A stretch of DNA of 64,000 nucleotides from Schistocephalus solidus. Lineage: Eukaryota > Platyhelminthes > Cestoda > Diphyllobothriidea > Diphyllobothriidae. The position numbers and the translations under genes were made by a program. Below the pieces are notes generated by a model, which was given only the letters and a program-made list of their open reading frames with translations, did not search any database and had not been told where the DNA came from. The stretch spans positions 19,986 through 83,985 of the forward strand of contig WEDG01000754.1 in the NCBI GenBank assembly GCA_017591395.1, given 5' to 3'. Of the stretch, positions 21,842-32,429 are shown in pieces; position 1 is the first letter of the stretch, and each line of letters starts with the position of its first letter.

Positions 21842-23050
21842 TTTCTGGAGTCAGGCGTTAAATTCAGCCGATTTCCTTATTCTATAAGGGTATTCATTTT
21901 CGGTGTTTGTACTTTATTTATTCTGGTGTATTCGTGAATAGAAGCCGCAGTTTTTATTTTTATTTGACGTACGCGTTGGTCTAGGATACAGAATTGTCGA
22001 TCAAAATAGTCGGTAATTGTTTCTGAGTTTGGCTGAGTTTGAAATCCTGCATGCACACACGTTCCAAGGTGCGGATTATATCGGATAAATTTGCTCAAAG
22101 AAGATGAATCAGATAACAAATATCAGGGAAAAATTAATACATCTGACGTCCATTTCGGCTATCATAATTTAGGTACTGGTAGCTGTTCTAATCCTAGGAA
22201 GAGGGGTTAGACGCGAAGTCCAGCTCGAACCTGCGATTCTCGAAACCGTAAGTAAAACGGATCACGCTATAGAGTTGAGGCTGGGACCTAGACTGGCGTA
22301 GATTCGGGGAATGAGGAAATGAAATCTTTAGAACAGGCAGAAAGCGCGTAGCTCAGAAACTAAAAAAGGACACGGTGAAAGAGGTAGCTCTGGAAGTAAG
22401 TGGCCCATGCATACAGATGTGTAATGAGGCACCTAAAGTTAACTCCATGATTCAAGGTGCGGCCAGCTTAGAACTCCCTAAAGCCGAGTTACGCTATTCT
22501 GACGTAAATACTGCACACTATTGGAGATTTGTTGGTCAGTTCGAGGTATAGGTTGAGAGCAAAGTAGAAGATCCTGGAGAAAGACTCTTGTGCCTAACAC
22601 ACTTTTGTCGAGGAGATGCGAGAGCGGTGATTGAAGAATGCGTCATGTTACCTTCTTCACTCGCATGCAAGAGAGCACGAAAGATACTCGAGGACTTGTT
22701 CGGCCAACCGCAAATTGTTCCACGGTCCCTTCTCGAGGGACTATTTAGTCAGGGAACGACAGACTTCACATACGGCAAAGTCATTTTCGAACTTGTGCAT
22801 TACAATGACGGGTAGTGAAGTCGCACTCACACAACTGAACTATTATTTGTCTGATTTACATTTTCCGAGTGTCTGAAGTCAGGCGTTGAATTCGACCAAC
22901 TCCTTTGTTCTATGTGGAAATCAACTGTCGTGGTTTGTACTTTGTTTATTCGGGCATACAAAACCCAGCTGCAGTTTTTATTTGCATTTGACGAACGCGT
23001 TCCTCTGGGATACGGAATTTTCGGCTAAAACGGTTTTAGGACACTTTCAC
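21842..23050 (+). mobile_element. BEL/Pao-type LTR retrotransposon relic, internally deleted
   Basis: Two direct repeats (about 21,846-22,060 and 22,870-23,050) share agtcaggcgtt-aattc, tttgtactttrtttattc, cagtttttattt, atttgacg-acgcgtt, gggatac-gaatt and related blocks. They flank a gag-like frame. The repeats are read as LTR remnants. Their divergence by eye is 25 percent or more, so this is old. No protease, RT or integrase remains between them. Confidence 0.7.
22440..22876 (+). pseudogene. BEL/Pao gag-like fragment
   Basis: Reading frames give LELPKAELRYSDVNTAHYWRF (family: LP-LELP-FDG-P--YWRF), then a stop, VEDPGERLLCLTHFCRGDAR, AVIEECVMLPSSL, KRARKILEDLFGQP, RSLLEGLF and, in another frame, EVALTQLNYYLSDLHF. 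This is the gag region of flatworm BEL/Pao elements with the YLT-YC-G-A-E-I motif order. At least one stop (about 22,550) and one frameshift (about 22,810) break it. Confidence 0.75.
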
Positions 23051-23274
23051 TTGTGCGAGATCAGAGAGCTCCACAGGGAAGGCTAGTCCGTGTGTTGCCA
23101 GAGCGCCTCTGGGAGTGAGGTAGGCGCTGCACAAGCCGAACAGAGTCACGTGCAAGTCACCACCTTGAGCGCCCCAGAGCACTGATGGTTCTAGTCGCGT
23201 GCGCGCGACACCCTATCGTGTCTCTCTTCCAGTTATCATTTGGCCGTATGTAGTCACCACTAAGCCCTGTTCTC

Positions 23275-23575
23275 GGCGAGTATAATTTGCTGACTTAGAC
23301 GGACCCTGAATACCGAAGGTCCAAGAACAACTTCCATGTACTGACTAACTGTGTTGAGCCAGGTTTTGAGCTGACCTCCTCTTCGGCGGCTCCAATTGGG
23401 TAGCGGTGTCGGCAAGAGAGCAGTAACACTGAGCACGTGAGGTGCGTGACGAAGAACGTGCCCAAACCACCTTAGCCGTCGTTCTTGGATGGCCTGGGAT
23501 ACCCTTGCGAGGTTTTCGCAACGAGTGCAGACTGTCTCATTTGAGACGATGTCAGTGTACTTCACCCAAAGGAAG
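23275..23575 (-). pseudogene. LINE-B C-terminal fragment
   Basis: The minus strand reads WVKYTDIVSNETVCTRCENL, QAIQERRLRWFGHVLRHAPH, SVTALLPTPLPNWSRRRGG and QLKTWLNTVSQYMEVVLGPS. This is the same C-terminus as the LINE-B copy at 12,150-12,470 but from another insertion, with a different flank after SVF. It lies in the last intron of the FAM102-like gene. Confidence 0.85.
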
Positions 23576-23725
23576 GCATAGCAGGAGAGGAGGACGGCGG
23601 GACCCAATATACAGAACCTGGTCACTGCTGTTAGTCATAACAATGGTGGTGACCTCAATCCCAATTAATGGACCTGCAGAGGGGGGGACCTGAAGACTGC
23701 TCAGTCGGTAGAGGGGGAGGCTTAC

Positions 23726-24079
23726 TCTTGGCTGGCGGAGTCTCGGATCGCGGACTCTTGTACGAGAGTATCTCCGAACGAGTCTCCGCGGACTGTTGCC
23801 GCGCCGCAGAGTGCAGAAGACCGGCTTCGGGTGTTGGTACATAGGGCAGTCCGCCGGCCGGAGTCTCAAGCAGACTGTAATTGGGAGAGATGCTGGAGAG
23901 GGCAGCTGGGCTGACGTACTCACTCGGTGACCGGAGCCGATCGCCGCTGACGCCGTCCGTTGAAGTGTGTGACAGATCGTCGAAACCAGAGGAGCGGAGG
24001 TCCTCTATGGAATTCCCCGTGTAGAAACGATGACGGCCACCGTCCATGTGGGCAGAACTGCTACTGTCCGCAGGATGGC
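23726..24079 (-). CDS. FAM102/EEIG-like protein, exon 5 (Ser/Pro-rich)
   Basis: This exon starts after ctgttttcacgttttag|GC; the two bases complete a Gly codon left open by exon 4. It runs 117 codons (residues 356-474) and contains GNSIEDLRSSGFDDLSHTS, then several S-P and Y/SxP motifs and a Pro/Lys-rich end. Candidate donors are AAGA|GTAAGC at 23,726 and TTCAG|GTCCCC at 23,690. Both leave one base, so the phase into exon 6 is the same; the second would add the PPPLPTEQSSG stretch. The first has the better intron side (GTAAG), the second the better exon side (CAG). The SxxDL and SxTS run recalls the phospho-Ser region SSSLSDL...STS of vertebrate FAM102 proteins, but this is only a resemblance. 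No catalytic motif is present. Confidence 0.72.
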
Positions 24080-24407
24080 CTAAAACGTGAAAACAGCAGG
24101 CTTTTTAGAAGAGCCAGTGACAGCCGTGCGCAACCGTTCAAAGCATTCCCCTCCAAAAAGAGGGAGAGAGAAGGGCCTGACAGCAGGGCGGAGATAAGGA
24201 AGTGGTTGACGGAGAAGGTGCAGGATGCAACGGCAAATAAAGCAGGAGCCACATGTGGCGTTGAATGTTGGAGTGAAAAACTGTCAGAAAATTAAATTTT
24301 ACGGCTGTGAAAAATGCAAGAGTTGTTGTACATTCTCGGATTTACCTCAGTTTTTCTTCCCACATGTCCCTTTTTTAGCGAGTGCCGTAGCGGCTAGTGA
24401 AATAGAT

Positions 24408-24670
24408 TGAGTCCTAAGGCACAAGGGGACGAATTAGTGCCATAACCGATCAGTGAGCACCCACCTGCCATTGCTAATGTTCCCGATCGAAACCGATAAG
24501 ACAATGAGCTCGTGGCGCAGTGGGTTAGATCATTGGACTTCTAACCAACAGGTCACAAGTTCGAGCCTCGGGTGCTGCAACACCTGGGGTTGGGTATGAC
24601 TGGCTAATGACGGCTAATAAGCCAGAAATGGGCATTCCAGTCTCCCCCGTCTTTGTCAGTTATGTCATTC
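24408..24670 (+). mobile_element. SINE (Arg-like head) preceded by a SINE 3' end
   Basis: 24,412-24,480 matches the SINE 3' part (aaggcacaaggggacga, accgatcagtgagcacc). 24,505-24,670 is a full head and body: gagctcgtggcgcagtggg, attggacttctaacc (TCT anticodon region), aagttcgagcc, ggttgggtatgactggctaatgacgg, gccagaaatgggcattccagtctcc. The arrangement is the tail of one unit followed by a whole unit. Confidence 0.82.
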
Positions 24671-24689
24671 TGCCCAGAAAGCCCCATTT

Positions 24690-24915
24690 TTGGAGAGCTG
24701 AACTTCTAACCAGCAGGTCCCGAGTTCGAGCCTCAGGTTGGGTATGACTGGCTGATGAATGGTAGCAAGTCATCAATGGCTACTCCAGTCTCCCTCGTCT
24801 ATGTCGATATGGTTATTATGCCAATGGGGCTCGAAACTGAGTCCCAGGGCATAATAACGGGACGAGTGTGTTACGCAAAGCTATTGATGGGCGCCCCACT
24901 ACCCACTACCACCCA
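24690..24915 (+). mobile_element. SINE copy lacking the A-box half
   Basis: Starts inside the anticodon-arm region (gaacttctaaccagcaggtcc), B box gagttcgagcc, then ggttgggtatgactggctgatg, ctactccagtctccctcgtc, and the 3' part with gtcccagggcataataacgggacgagtg. It is the third unit of a degraded tandem. Confidence 0.75.
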
Positions 24916-25875
24916 CTACGCACATCATGGCACGGTTGATGCTTCAATCAGGTTTCACAAACCACCGAGCCTGCGAGGCCCGCCCGCTACCTTTACCTAG
25001 GTTTTGCTAGCCAGTCAAGGCAGTTGCCGGAGTGGGGCGCCGCCGTGTCCAAAACAGCCCCCTGGAGCCATGTATGCAAAGAGAGTGTCAGGGTAATCGT
25101 ATCCTCTTCTTCGCCACTTTTGTATCATATACTGTTGTCAACCGGTCACACAGGAACTCAAAACCCTCGAGGCTTACACGTATGTCTCCGGTGGATCATG
25201 GAATTTTGCGCTCTCAGGCCCGCCGTCTGCGTGGGGCTTGTAAACTGAAGCTCCGCGACTAAATGCAACGTCAGAATTCCACTATCGACACAGGATCAAT
25301 CAGTGGAAGCTACTGCCGTGAAAAATTTCCTGATTGGCCAAATTTTAGGACAGATATGAAACTAATTTATCAGCCTCAATATGCCCTAACTTGAATAATG
25401 GCATTTTCGTAACACAATTCAACTTACGCTACATAAAATGATTCGTATAGAGTTCGGAAGTCATTGTTTAAGCCTTTTAGGCCTTTTTCACACCACAAGG
25501 TCAATCGGATCCGTGTGACAACCCTTAAACTGGGATGAAAGTCCAACTTACCTCAACTTGCTAACCGCTAGGCGAAAGGACGCCTGTAGGGCGCTTTAAT
25601 CAAGAACAGCGGGTGTGTAGAATTGTCTAAAAAGAGGATTTATGGTGGCATGACAACGGAACTAATACAGAACAAACAACCGATGCACTGACTTGGCGAC
25701 CCACGAGTGGGCACGGGCAAAAACAATCACTTGGAAGAAAACAGTGATGAGAACTCAGTCTGCATGTCTGCACCTACAGGCGTGAGTCAGAGGCGAAAAA
25801 ACGACCTTTTGATCGTTACTCCTAAGTGATGAAATGTGTTTGGCCAGTCGCCCCCTAGTGATTTTCCTGCTTCCC
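24916..25875. other. No recognised feature (intron)
   Basis: No coding motif is recognised. It lies in the intron between exons 4 and 5. Confidence 0.45.
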
Positions 25876-25879
25876 CAGA

Positions 25880-26640
25880 CGCAGCAGCAACAGAGATGGC
25901 CTATCATGAGAGCGGATCTGCATAGACACGACGAGACACACCGTGGTGAATCGGCAGACAAGGTTGCTGAATTAAAATACCCTCTAGGGGTATTCAGAGC
26001 TGATGGCTACCCGCGCACCTTTGCCAGCTGGTACATACGAAAATTAGACCAAACCGCCTCGGTTCCGGTCTTTAGTGAGCGCTATTACACGCCAGAAACG
26101 TTCCGAGAACTATCAACCGCGCTCTCACAACACTTAGAGTCGAGGTCGTGCCTGCAGCGGAGTCAATTACCAGTGCTGTGGTCATAAGATTCGCTACCAT
26201 AGCGAAATACATCTGGTTTCATTTAGCAGATCTAGCGTGGTTCTGGGGAAGGTAAATACCTTGGTGAAAAAGGAAGACTACTACGAGAGCTGATGACTGA
26301 ATACACGACAGCAGTGAACAGGAATGTTGTCAAGTCTTGATTCGCACCTCGTTCGACGGAACCCCGCTACGTCTTCAACGCGGACGAAAGTGTTGCGAGA
26401 GGTGACATGTGCGTTCGTCGCGATTTATTGGAGTCATGGTTCCCTGACCCACAGTTCGCAAGTAAGGACAAAGATATCTCCCTTCCCCCACTGCCATTCA
26501 GGTATTGCAAGTCACTGCCCATCAGAACAGTGACAGTGGGGTAAGCAGGAAAACCGACGAATCATACGAACCCTACAAGGGCAGGCCGCGAATTTCCGAA
26601 ACGTCAGACATCAGGCAAACTTGTCCTAGAGTCCGCTTTA
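25880..26640 (+). pseudogene. PLE4: decayed Penelope-like element, C-terminal part
   Basis: 25,960-26,080 reads VAELKYPLGVFRADGYPRTF, matching the PLE2 block EIKYLFNLFSKNGYPRDF. 26,360-26,510 in another frame reads YVFNADESVARGDMCVRRDL, LESWFPDPQF and DISLPPLPFRYCKSL, the usual PLE C-terminal ELLESWF-P block. The GIY-YIG core between them is not readable. gaaacgtcagac at 26,598 matches the PLE1 tail core gaaacgtcagtac. Confidence 0.65.
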
Positions 26641-27460
26641 TCCTCGACGTCTGCATTAAAGCAGAACCGTAAATCCGCCACCGGCACAGCATGGTATACG
26701 AAACACCGATGACTTGCGCACGGATTAGTTCACAATAAAGCGTACTTGCACAGCATCGACCGTTCTACCCCTTCTCCGTAACTCACTTTGCTCCGATGGC
26801 AAGACAATGTCCAGACGACCGGAGATGAGTTCGGGTGCAGTTGGTGACGAAACTAAACAGTACGTCTGTGGGCGACACACACTATCTGGTCCCCACTACA
26901 TGTGTCAGGCTACAATAAAGGGAGGCTTGGACATCAGATACACGAGGGCATCCTGGTGGTTACATTGAGGAGCCATTGCAGCCTACAGCTAAGAAGGTCA
27001 CGCAGTCGAAAAGCCAGCGTGCATCCATGGGAATCTAGTTTCAATAGGTCGTGTAGCGAGACGAAGAAAACCATGGCGATGGAAGATAGTCACACCTAAA
27101 AACGCCGCACAGTCTTTTAGTTGGCGCCTATAGGGGAGGCAACAAAAGAGGGCTGATTCATTGCGTCCACTGGCGTCTGTCTACCCACCCCGACTTACTA
27201 AACGCTGATTGGCTCAGCCAGACAGGCCTTACACTACGGGAAATCTCAGTTGCGCGACCTTTTAAACAATTCAAATTGATGATCCTGGTGTATCCTTTGC
27301 CGTAACACTTCAATTACCCCCACTGGGATACCTCCTGATCATTATGCAGTCAAACAGTAAAGTAGGTATCCACGAGACCAGCAGCACGTAACACACTAGA
27401 CGACTGCTTTAGCGGTAAATCTGTTGTATAGATTCGTTTACTGTCCATTCCAGATGAGCA
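26641..27460. other. No recognised feature (intron)
   Basis: No motif or repeat partner is seen. Confidence 0.45.
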
Positions 27461-27469
27461 AATTATTTC

Positions 27470-27545
27470 TAGATAATTCAGAGCGTTGGCTGTATTAAAG
27501 CCCTTCCCTTGCTGGCGTGGGTTCGAATCCCTCCGAGGTCGCCGA
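27470..27545 (+). repeat. tRNA-like relic
   Basis: Elements present: aattcagagcgttggc (D-arm-like), ggct-gtattaa-agcc (four-pair arm with a seven-base loop), a long variable stretch, and a perfect B box in gtgggttcgaatccctcc. The 5' acceptor strand is missing, so this is a tRNA pseudogene or a different SINE head, not a working tRNA. Confidence 0.4.
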
Positions 27546-28650
27546 GTTTTTCACAAATGGGTCAAAGGAATTATTAAAATCTGTAAAAATCCTCTACTAA
27601 AAAACAATCAAACATAATGGTCGCCTATTTAGGAGACCGCGAAGCCAGATAGGCTAGAGTTAATATTTCGAAAGGCATTGGCATTGTTTAGGGGGAAGGG
27701 GTACATCACAAGGGATAGGAGATCTTAAATGTTTGACATCGGTATGTGAAAGAGAGGATTACGATTACACTACAGGAAGGATCATTTTTAGGGTGACATG
27801 GAGGAGCTGATTGCTGTTTTCGATACTCTTAAAACACAACGATGTACCACAGCGAAAATGAGGAATGCCATACTTACACACACACTTTATTCCGCAAAAC
27901 CGAATAAATAGAATTGTTAGACTGATGCAAAGAACTCAAGAGCTGCGCCAAGGATACGGTACTGAAGAGTACTTAAAGACGCACGCGTTACTGTTACCCT
28001 CTAAACAAGGCGATCGTAAAGAGCTTTCTCGGAAAACAACCCCTCCCCCCGCCTTGGCAAAGGCGTCAAGGTCAGTTTTGAGGAGCCGGCGGCTTAGGAC
28101 TGCGCGTCAGGCCTGCCAGCATGCTTCATGCAGACATGTCGATCAAGGTGGTGTGAGTTACGGCTCACCATCCCTCCCCCACCACTGCCACTAAGTCGTG
28201 TACCCTAGGCCATACTCGCACTGAATCAGGCTATACTCAAATCACGCGAATTACTCGTCGTGCACATGGTGCCGCAGGAGAGCTGGAGACGGCGGTCCGA
28301 TCTGTGGCCCCGATCATCAAAAGGGGAGGTGATATTAGGGGTTTTGTGGGTGGGGGAAACGGAACAGACATGTGGTTGTTTTAAGGAGGCACGAGTTGAA
28401 AAACTATATGCATTCACTAAAAAGGAGTAAAAATGTGAGCACATAATTGAAAATATGGAAGGAGCTGTCAAAGGGTGGAAAATGAAAACACGGGAATCAT
28501 TTAGATTCTCTGGAGAGAATTAATTCCAGGTCGAGATGACAAATCGCATTAGGGGAGAACGTAGGAAGAACATATCATACAAACAGACTCATTTTATGGC
28601 CTTGACTGTACATAAAATTGAGGTTGAAACTTAACTGTAGACCCACCTAA
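27546..28650. other. No recognised feature (intron)
   Basis: A 109-codon frame at 27,865-28,194 has no recognisable content and no splice signals I would trust. Confidence 0.4.
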
Positions 28651-28654
28651 AATA

Positions 28655-28770
28655 AAAAATAACGCCTAAACTTCACCCCTAACCTTACCCCTAACCACGA
28701 CCTCTTAACCTGACCTTTACCCTTAACCCCAGCCCTAAAACTAAGCTTCATCCTTAACCCTAAATTGAAG
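28655..28770 (-). repeat. Interstitial telomere-like repeat, degenerate
   Basis: Many variants of ccctaa/ccttaac (cacccctaaccttacccctaacc, cccttaaccccagccctaaaa, ccttaaccctaaatt). On the minus strand this is (TTAGGG)n-like. It is degenerate over about 110 bases inside an intron. Confidence 0.7.
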
Positions 28771-29651
28771 GATAAACATTAGGTGATGCGTGGCGGGAAG
28801 GGGTGTCAACTTAAGCCTACCGTAAAAAACTAGGTGGGGCCACATATTCAATCGTTACCCTGAAAATATAAGCAAATAGGATAACCAGCTAGGTGATCAC
28901 GTCCTTGCTATAAGCAGGCCGCCTATGAGGACGGCTTTTGCTGGTGAAGGTCACTGAGTGTGAGTGTGGATGCAGTGAGGGAGACTTGTACAGCACCAAC
29001 CTCGCCTTTAAAACGTGTCCTTCATTTGCGAGTGAGTGAGAACAAGTGTACTGCTCGACCCAGAATGACACGACACATTGTTGGCTTTCATTCCCAGCAA
29101 AATCCAATTTCAAAAAGAAGTGCAAAGGCTAATGAGGCCAAAATGAGAAGAAGGCCGCTGCAACATAGGTCTACTCAAATGTCTACTTCTCCTAGCAGTT
29201 GAAATAACTTCAGCCATCTATTCTGATAACAGCCAACACATGACCACGTCGGTGGTCACCGGATGGGGTGAATTAGTGAAGGGGCTAGTCTGCGTGACTA
29301 TAGCGACGGAGAATTTGGGCGTAAAACCGTATAAGTTGATGTGCGAAGGATCAAAAACAACGACGTTCGTTTGGTGCCCTACGGAGTGGGCGCAGAAAGG
29401 GTGACCTGTGCGAAATCCACCGCGCTCTCCCTCTTCCATCTACCCTGTTCCCGTGTAAATACCGTTTCACGACAACAGGAAGTGGGCATGGACGCATTGT
29501 CTGACAAAGCTAGACAGTCCGTCTTTGCGTGCCACAACCACGACCTGGTCCCACTCCAGGTGTACCAGATTACTTTACGGACGACTCGAGTCTCACATCA
29601 GTGAAAGTGCCCCAAAGGTCACATAAATGGAGCCATCAAAACCTGGCTCTC

Positions 29652-29682
<31 letters not shown>

Positions 29683-30440
29683 CGGCCGAGGTAACCAGCC
29701 CGCGATGGGATTGGACACCGTTGCTGATGCGACGTGCGGTTCCAGGTCGAATGCGTGCCCCACTAGAGATCACTCGGACTGCGCTGTCTACAAAGCACGT
29801 GCCGTGAGTCAATTTGACGCGTAGATTGGTGTCTCAAGGAGGAGGCGGAAATATCACGCACTCAACTAAAAATAGCAGGTGGTTTTAACCCCCTTGGTCT
29901 CAAATGTCTGACAGCATTTATGAGCGCTTTACCTGACACGACCTACCCCGCTAAGCCGTATGAATATCGACATGAAAACAGATACAAACAATTGTGGTGG
30001 GTCGTATGCACCTCGCTGCATGCCGGTTAATGACCTTTGGTACGCATGCAGTCGGCTGAGAGTGTGAAGTAACTGAACAAATGAAACCCTCCCGGCGGAC
30101 GACGGAAACACAGCGCATTCGGTCAACCGCAGTACCACCAATATTCAATATTCTATCTATCCAAGCGCCTTGGTACAGGCAGCAACACCTTCGTCAGGGA
30201 CTTGGGTGGGTGTGCAAGCTCACGATCGGCCGATAACTGTGGATTTGTGTTGCTGTTGTCGGTCAGCTGCATTATATGATATTTCTACCACTAAAACAAA
30301 TCCGTGACCCATAGTGGAGTTCGGCAGCCGTCTGGGATGTCCGAGCAGCCCTATTTAGGGATAGCACTGCTTGCTTCCTCGCGGAGGAAGGGGCTAGAAA
30401 ATGTGCCCTAAAAAACGCTCGGTCTCACGTTTTCTGCAGC
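28771..30440. other. No recognised gene; (GA)n tract inside
   Basis: A (GA)n run of about 30 bases lies at 29,652-29,682. Frames reading through it (Arg-Glu repeats) are not genes. No other motif is found. Confidence 0.5.
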
Positions 30441-31025
30441 CGGCCGCAGCTCGCAGATCACAAACTACGCGGTCGTAAAACTCAAACAAACAACAATACC
30501 CCCCGTCCCCATCCCCCTCGCCATACTCTCCAGGTTGCTCGGGTGAGTCCACTCACACTAGCAGCCTGGAATGTTCGTTCCCTTTTAGACAATCCTAGGA
30601 GCAACCGGCCGGAACGGAGGACGGCGCTAGTCGCTCGGGAACTGGCGCGCTACAAGGTGGACATTGCTGCTCTCAGCGAGACCCGATTCTCTGAGCAGGG
30701 TCAGCTGGAGGAGGTGGGGGCCGGCTACACCTTCTTCTGGAGCGGCCGGCCAAAGGCAGAGCGACGCGACGCTGGTGTTGCCTTTGCCATCCGTAACGAC
30801 ATCGTGGGACGCCTGCCCTGTCTGCCGCAGGGTATCAATGATCGCCTAATGAGCCTCCGTCTGCCTCTTCGGGAAGACCAGTTCGCCACCATCATCAGCG
30901 CCTACGCTCCCCCAATGACGAGCTCTGATGCGGCGAAGGACAAATTCTACGAGGACCTGCACGCCTTGCTGGCGACTGTGCCGAAAGAGGACAAGTTAAT
31001 TGCCCTTGGTGACTCCACTACCCTT
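30441..31025 (+). mobile_element. LINE-A 5' end with APE endonuclease ORF
   Basis: A clean 166-codon frame (30,543-31,043) gives [38 protein letters not shown], a [12 protein letters not shown] loop, [43 protein letters not shown] and [10 protein letters not shown] ... ALGD. This is the exonuclease-endonuclease-phosphatase (APE) nuclease of an RTE-like LINE: the Asn of WNVRSL, the Glu of SETRF, and the YAPP strand are all kept. Homology stops at ALGD, where GDFNA should follow, and no RT follows. A 5'-UTR-like C-rich tract precedes it. It is the same family as the RT piece at 1,078 by style; the two pieces do not overlap. Confidence 0.85.
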
Positions 31026-31039
31026 ATCTCCGACTGTCT

Positions 31040-31075
31040 CTGATGATGGGTTCAAGTACTAATCTGAAGCGTCAT
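31040..31075 (+). repeat. PLE-tail-like motif at the break of LINE-A
   Basis: CTGATGATGGGTTC ... TGAAGCGTC resembles the PLE1 tail CTGATGACGGAAGC ... CGAAACGTC. It may be the relic of a PLE 3' end that cut the LINE. Confidence 0.35.
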
Positions 31076-31258
31076 ACCAAGAAACTTGTTCCAGCGATCG
31101 GAAACCTTGGCAAGTAGTCTCCTAAGTAGTTCAACAAGTGCAGGTTGACAAAGTAGTTTTTCCACAGAGCAGGAACCGATTTTACTCTAAATGTTACAAT
31201 TTTTCTCGGTAAGGACGCGAAAAAGACATCGAAATTCCATAAAAACAGTCCAGCTTAC

Positions 31259-31860
31259 CCGGAGAGGAGGGGGCGGTTAAATTAGAGTAATAAGGATGGG
31301 CAGGCCCGATGGTGTTTGCGACGTCCGTTAAGCAGGATATATCGGTCCTTTTTTGGCCGCGAAAGGCGGTGGGGAGGGACCAGTCAGTAGCGCCAAGGTT
31401 ACTATTCGAGGTGTTTCCATGCTGCTGCAACGGGGAAAGGGTCGGGGATGAAGGTGAGCTTGGACAGAATTTTGACCGCTGGATGGCAGCAGAGGCAGCG
31501 CCGATCACAACCGCCTCCGCGTCCTCCGCATCTGGCCATCGCTCGTTTCCCCCCTCAGAGTCAGCTCCGGTTTCGCCCACCTGGTCGCGCAGACGCGGAT
31601 GCCTGGACAGACTGCTGTCTTTCACGTAAGAGGACAGTGGCAGAAAGGGAGAATTAGCCGCGGCATCTGATGTCACAGCAGTTAAGGTCGGGGCGGTGTT
31701 TCGATTGGGGTTCTCCGAGAAACGGCTCAGGTCAGTGAGGAAGGCAGGCGGGGAGTTAGAGGGCAAGTGGAAGATGGTAATGCCGTCCTCGGTCATGGTG
31801 GGCAAGGGAGGCACTGTGGCCTGTGGATTCGACACGCAATTGCTCATATCTTCTGGAGGT
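31259..31860 (-). CDS. FAM102/EEIG-like protein, exon 4 (end of C2, disordered region)
   Basis: This is a 602-nt internal exon open throughout: one base, 200 codons, one base (residues 155-356). The acceptor has a good pyrimidine tract (tttccctttccaccccttctag|A) and the donor is good (CCGG|GTAAGC). The first residues PPEDM complete the C2 region. The rest is low complexity, rich in Ser, Pro, Ala and Asn, with acidic patches (GADSEGG, DAEDAEA) and short aromatic islands such as HPYYSNL. No domain is recognised. In vertebrate relatives the region after the C2 domain is also Ser-rich and poorly ordered, so the layout fits the family although the sequence is not alignable by eye. A 217-codon reading frame on this strand runs past both splice sites, showing that only splice signals, not stops, define the ends. 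Confidence 0.8.
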
Positions 31861-31983
31861 CTAGAAGGGGTGGAAAGGGAAACGTAGGAAATTTTACCTC
31901 ATGCATGTATTTAGAAAACGCCTTCGAAAATCTACTAAATTTGCAGTTTTCTGACAAAACAAACGCTTAACAAAGGGACGTGA

Positions 31984-32014
31984 ATATATATAAATATATA
32001 TATATATATATATT
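31984..32014. repeat. (TA)-rich microsatellite
   Basis: Interrupted TA run (one taaata break) next to the PLE3 tail. Confidence 0.9.
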
Positions 32015-32425
32015 GTCGGAAAAATCGAGTTTTACTCGTGCATTTTCAAGTTTGTCACACCAACCCGTTGTCAGACGAAATTAACAGAGGAGAAATGAAA
32101 TGGTCAGATTACCAGTTTGTGCTAAAGGACAGACAACCAACTGGGGTGTGAGGAATGGGCACATAACTGGATTGGGACCGGTTAGAGGGGGGGGGCTGTT
32201 AGGGCTCCCTGCGTCAGAGGCGAAGGGGCATGGCAACTAAATGCGACTGCAGACGGTAAACTTAATGGTCGTCGATGCGGGAGGGGAAAGAGTTAATTGC
32301 ACCGATGTTGGAGGTGTTAATAGTTTCAACTGTTGTTCGCCATGTCAGGGGAGGGGTTAGCTAGACAGTGAGATTCAACATGGTCGAGTCATGCGCCCAT
32401 AACCTAACCACAGCCACTATATATA
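32015..32425 (-). mobile_element. PLE3 3' end, copy 1
   Basis: The minus strand carries the same 3' UTR as copies 2 and 3: cacctccaacatcgg, ccctcccgcatcgacga, cccttcgcctctgacgcagggag, atggtcagat in complement, then ctgacaacgggttggtgtg and cttgaaaatgcacgagtaa. It is the downstream member of a tandem pair with copy 2. Confidence 0.7.
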
Positions 32426-32429
32426 TAAA

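Noticed and set aside
22588..22815. A host gene with a short Cys/Leu-rich exon
   Set aside because: The peptide follows the BEL/Pao gag pattern and is flanked by LTR-like direct repeats.
29529..29824. Frames with Arg-Glu repeats
   Set aside because: Translation of the (GA)n microsatellite.
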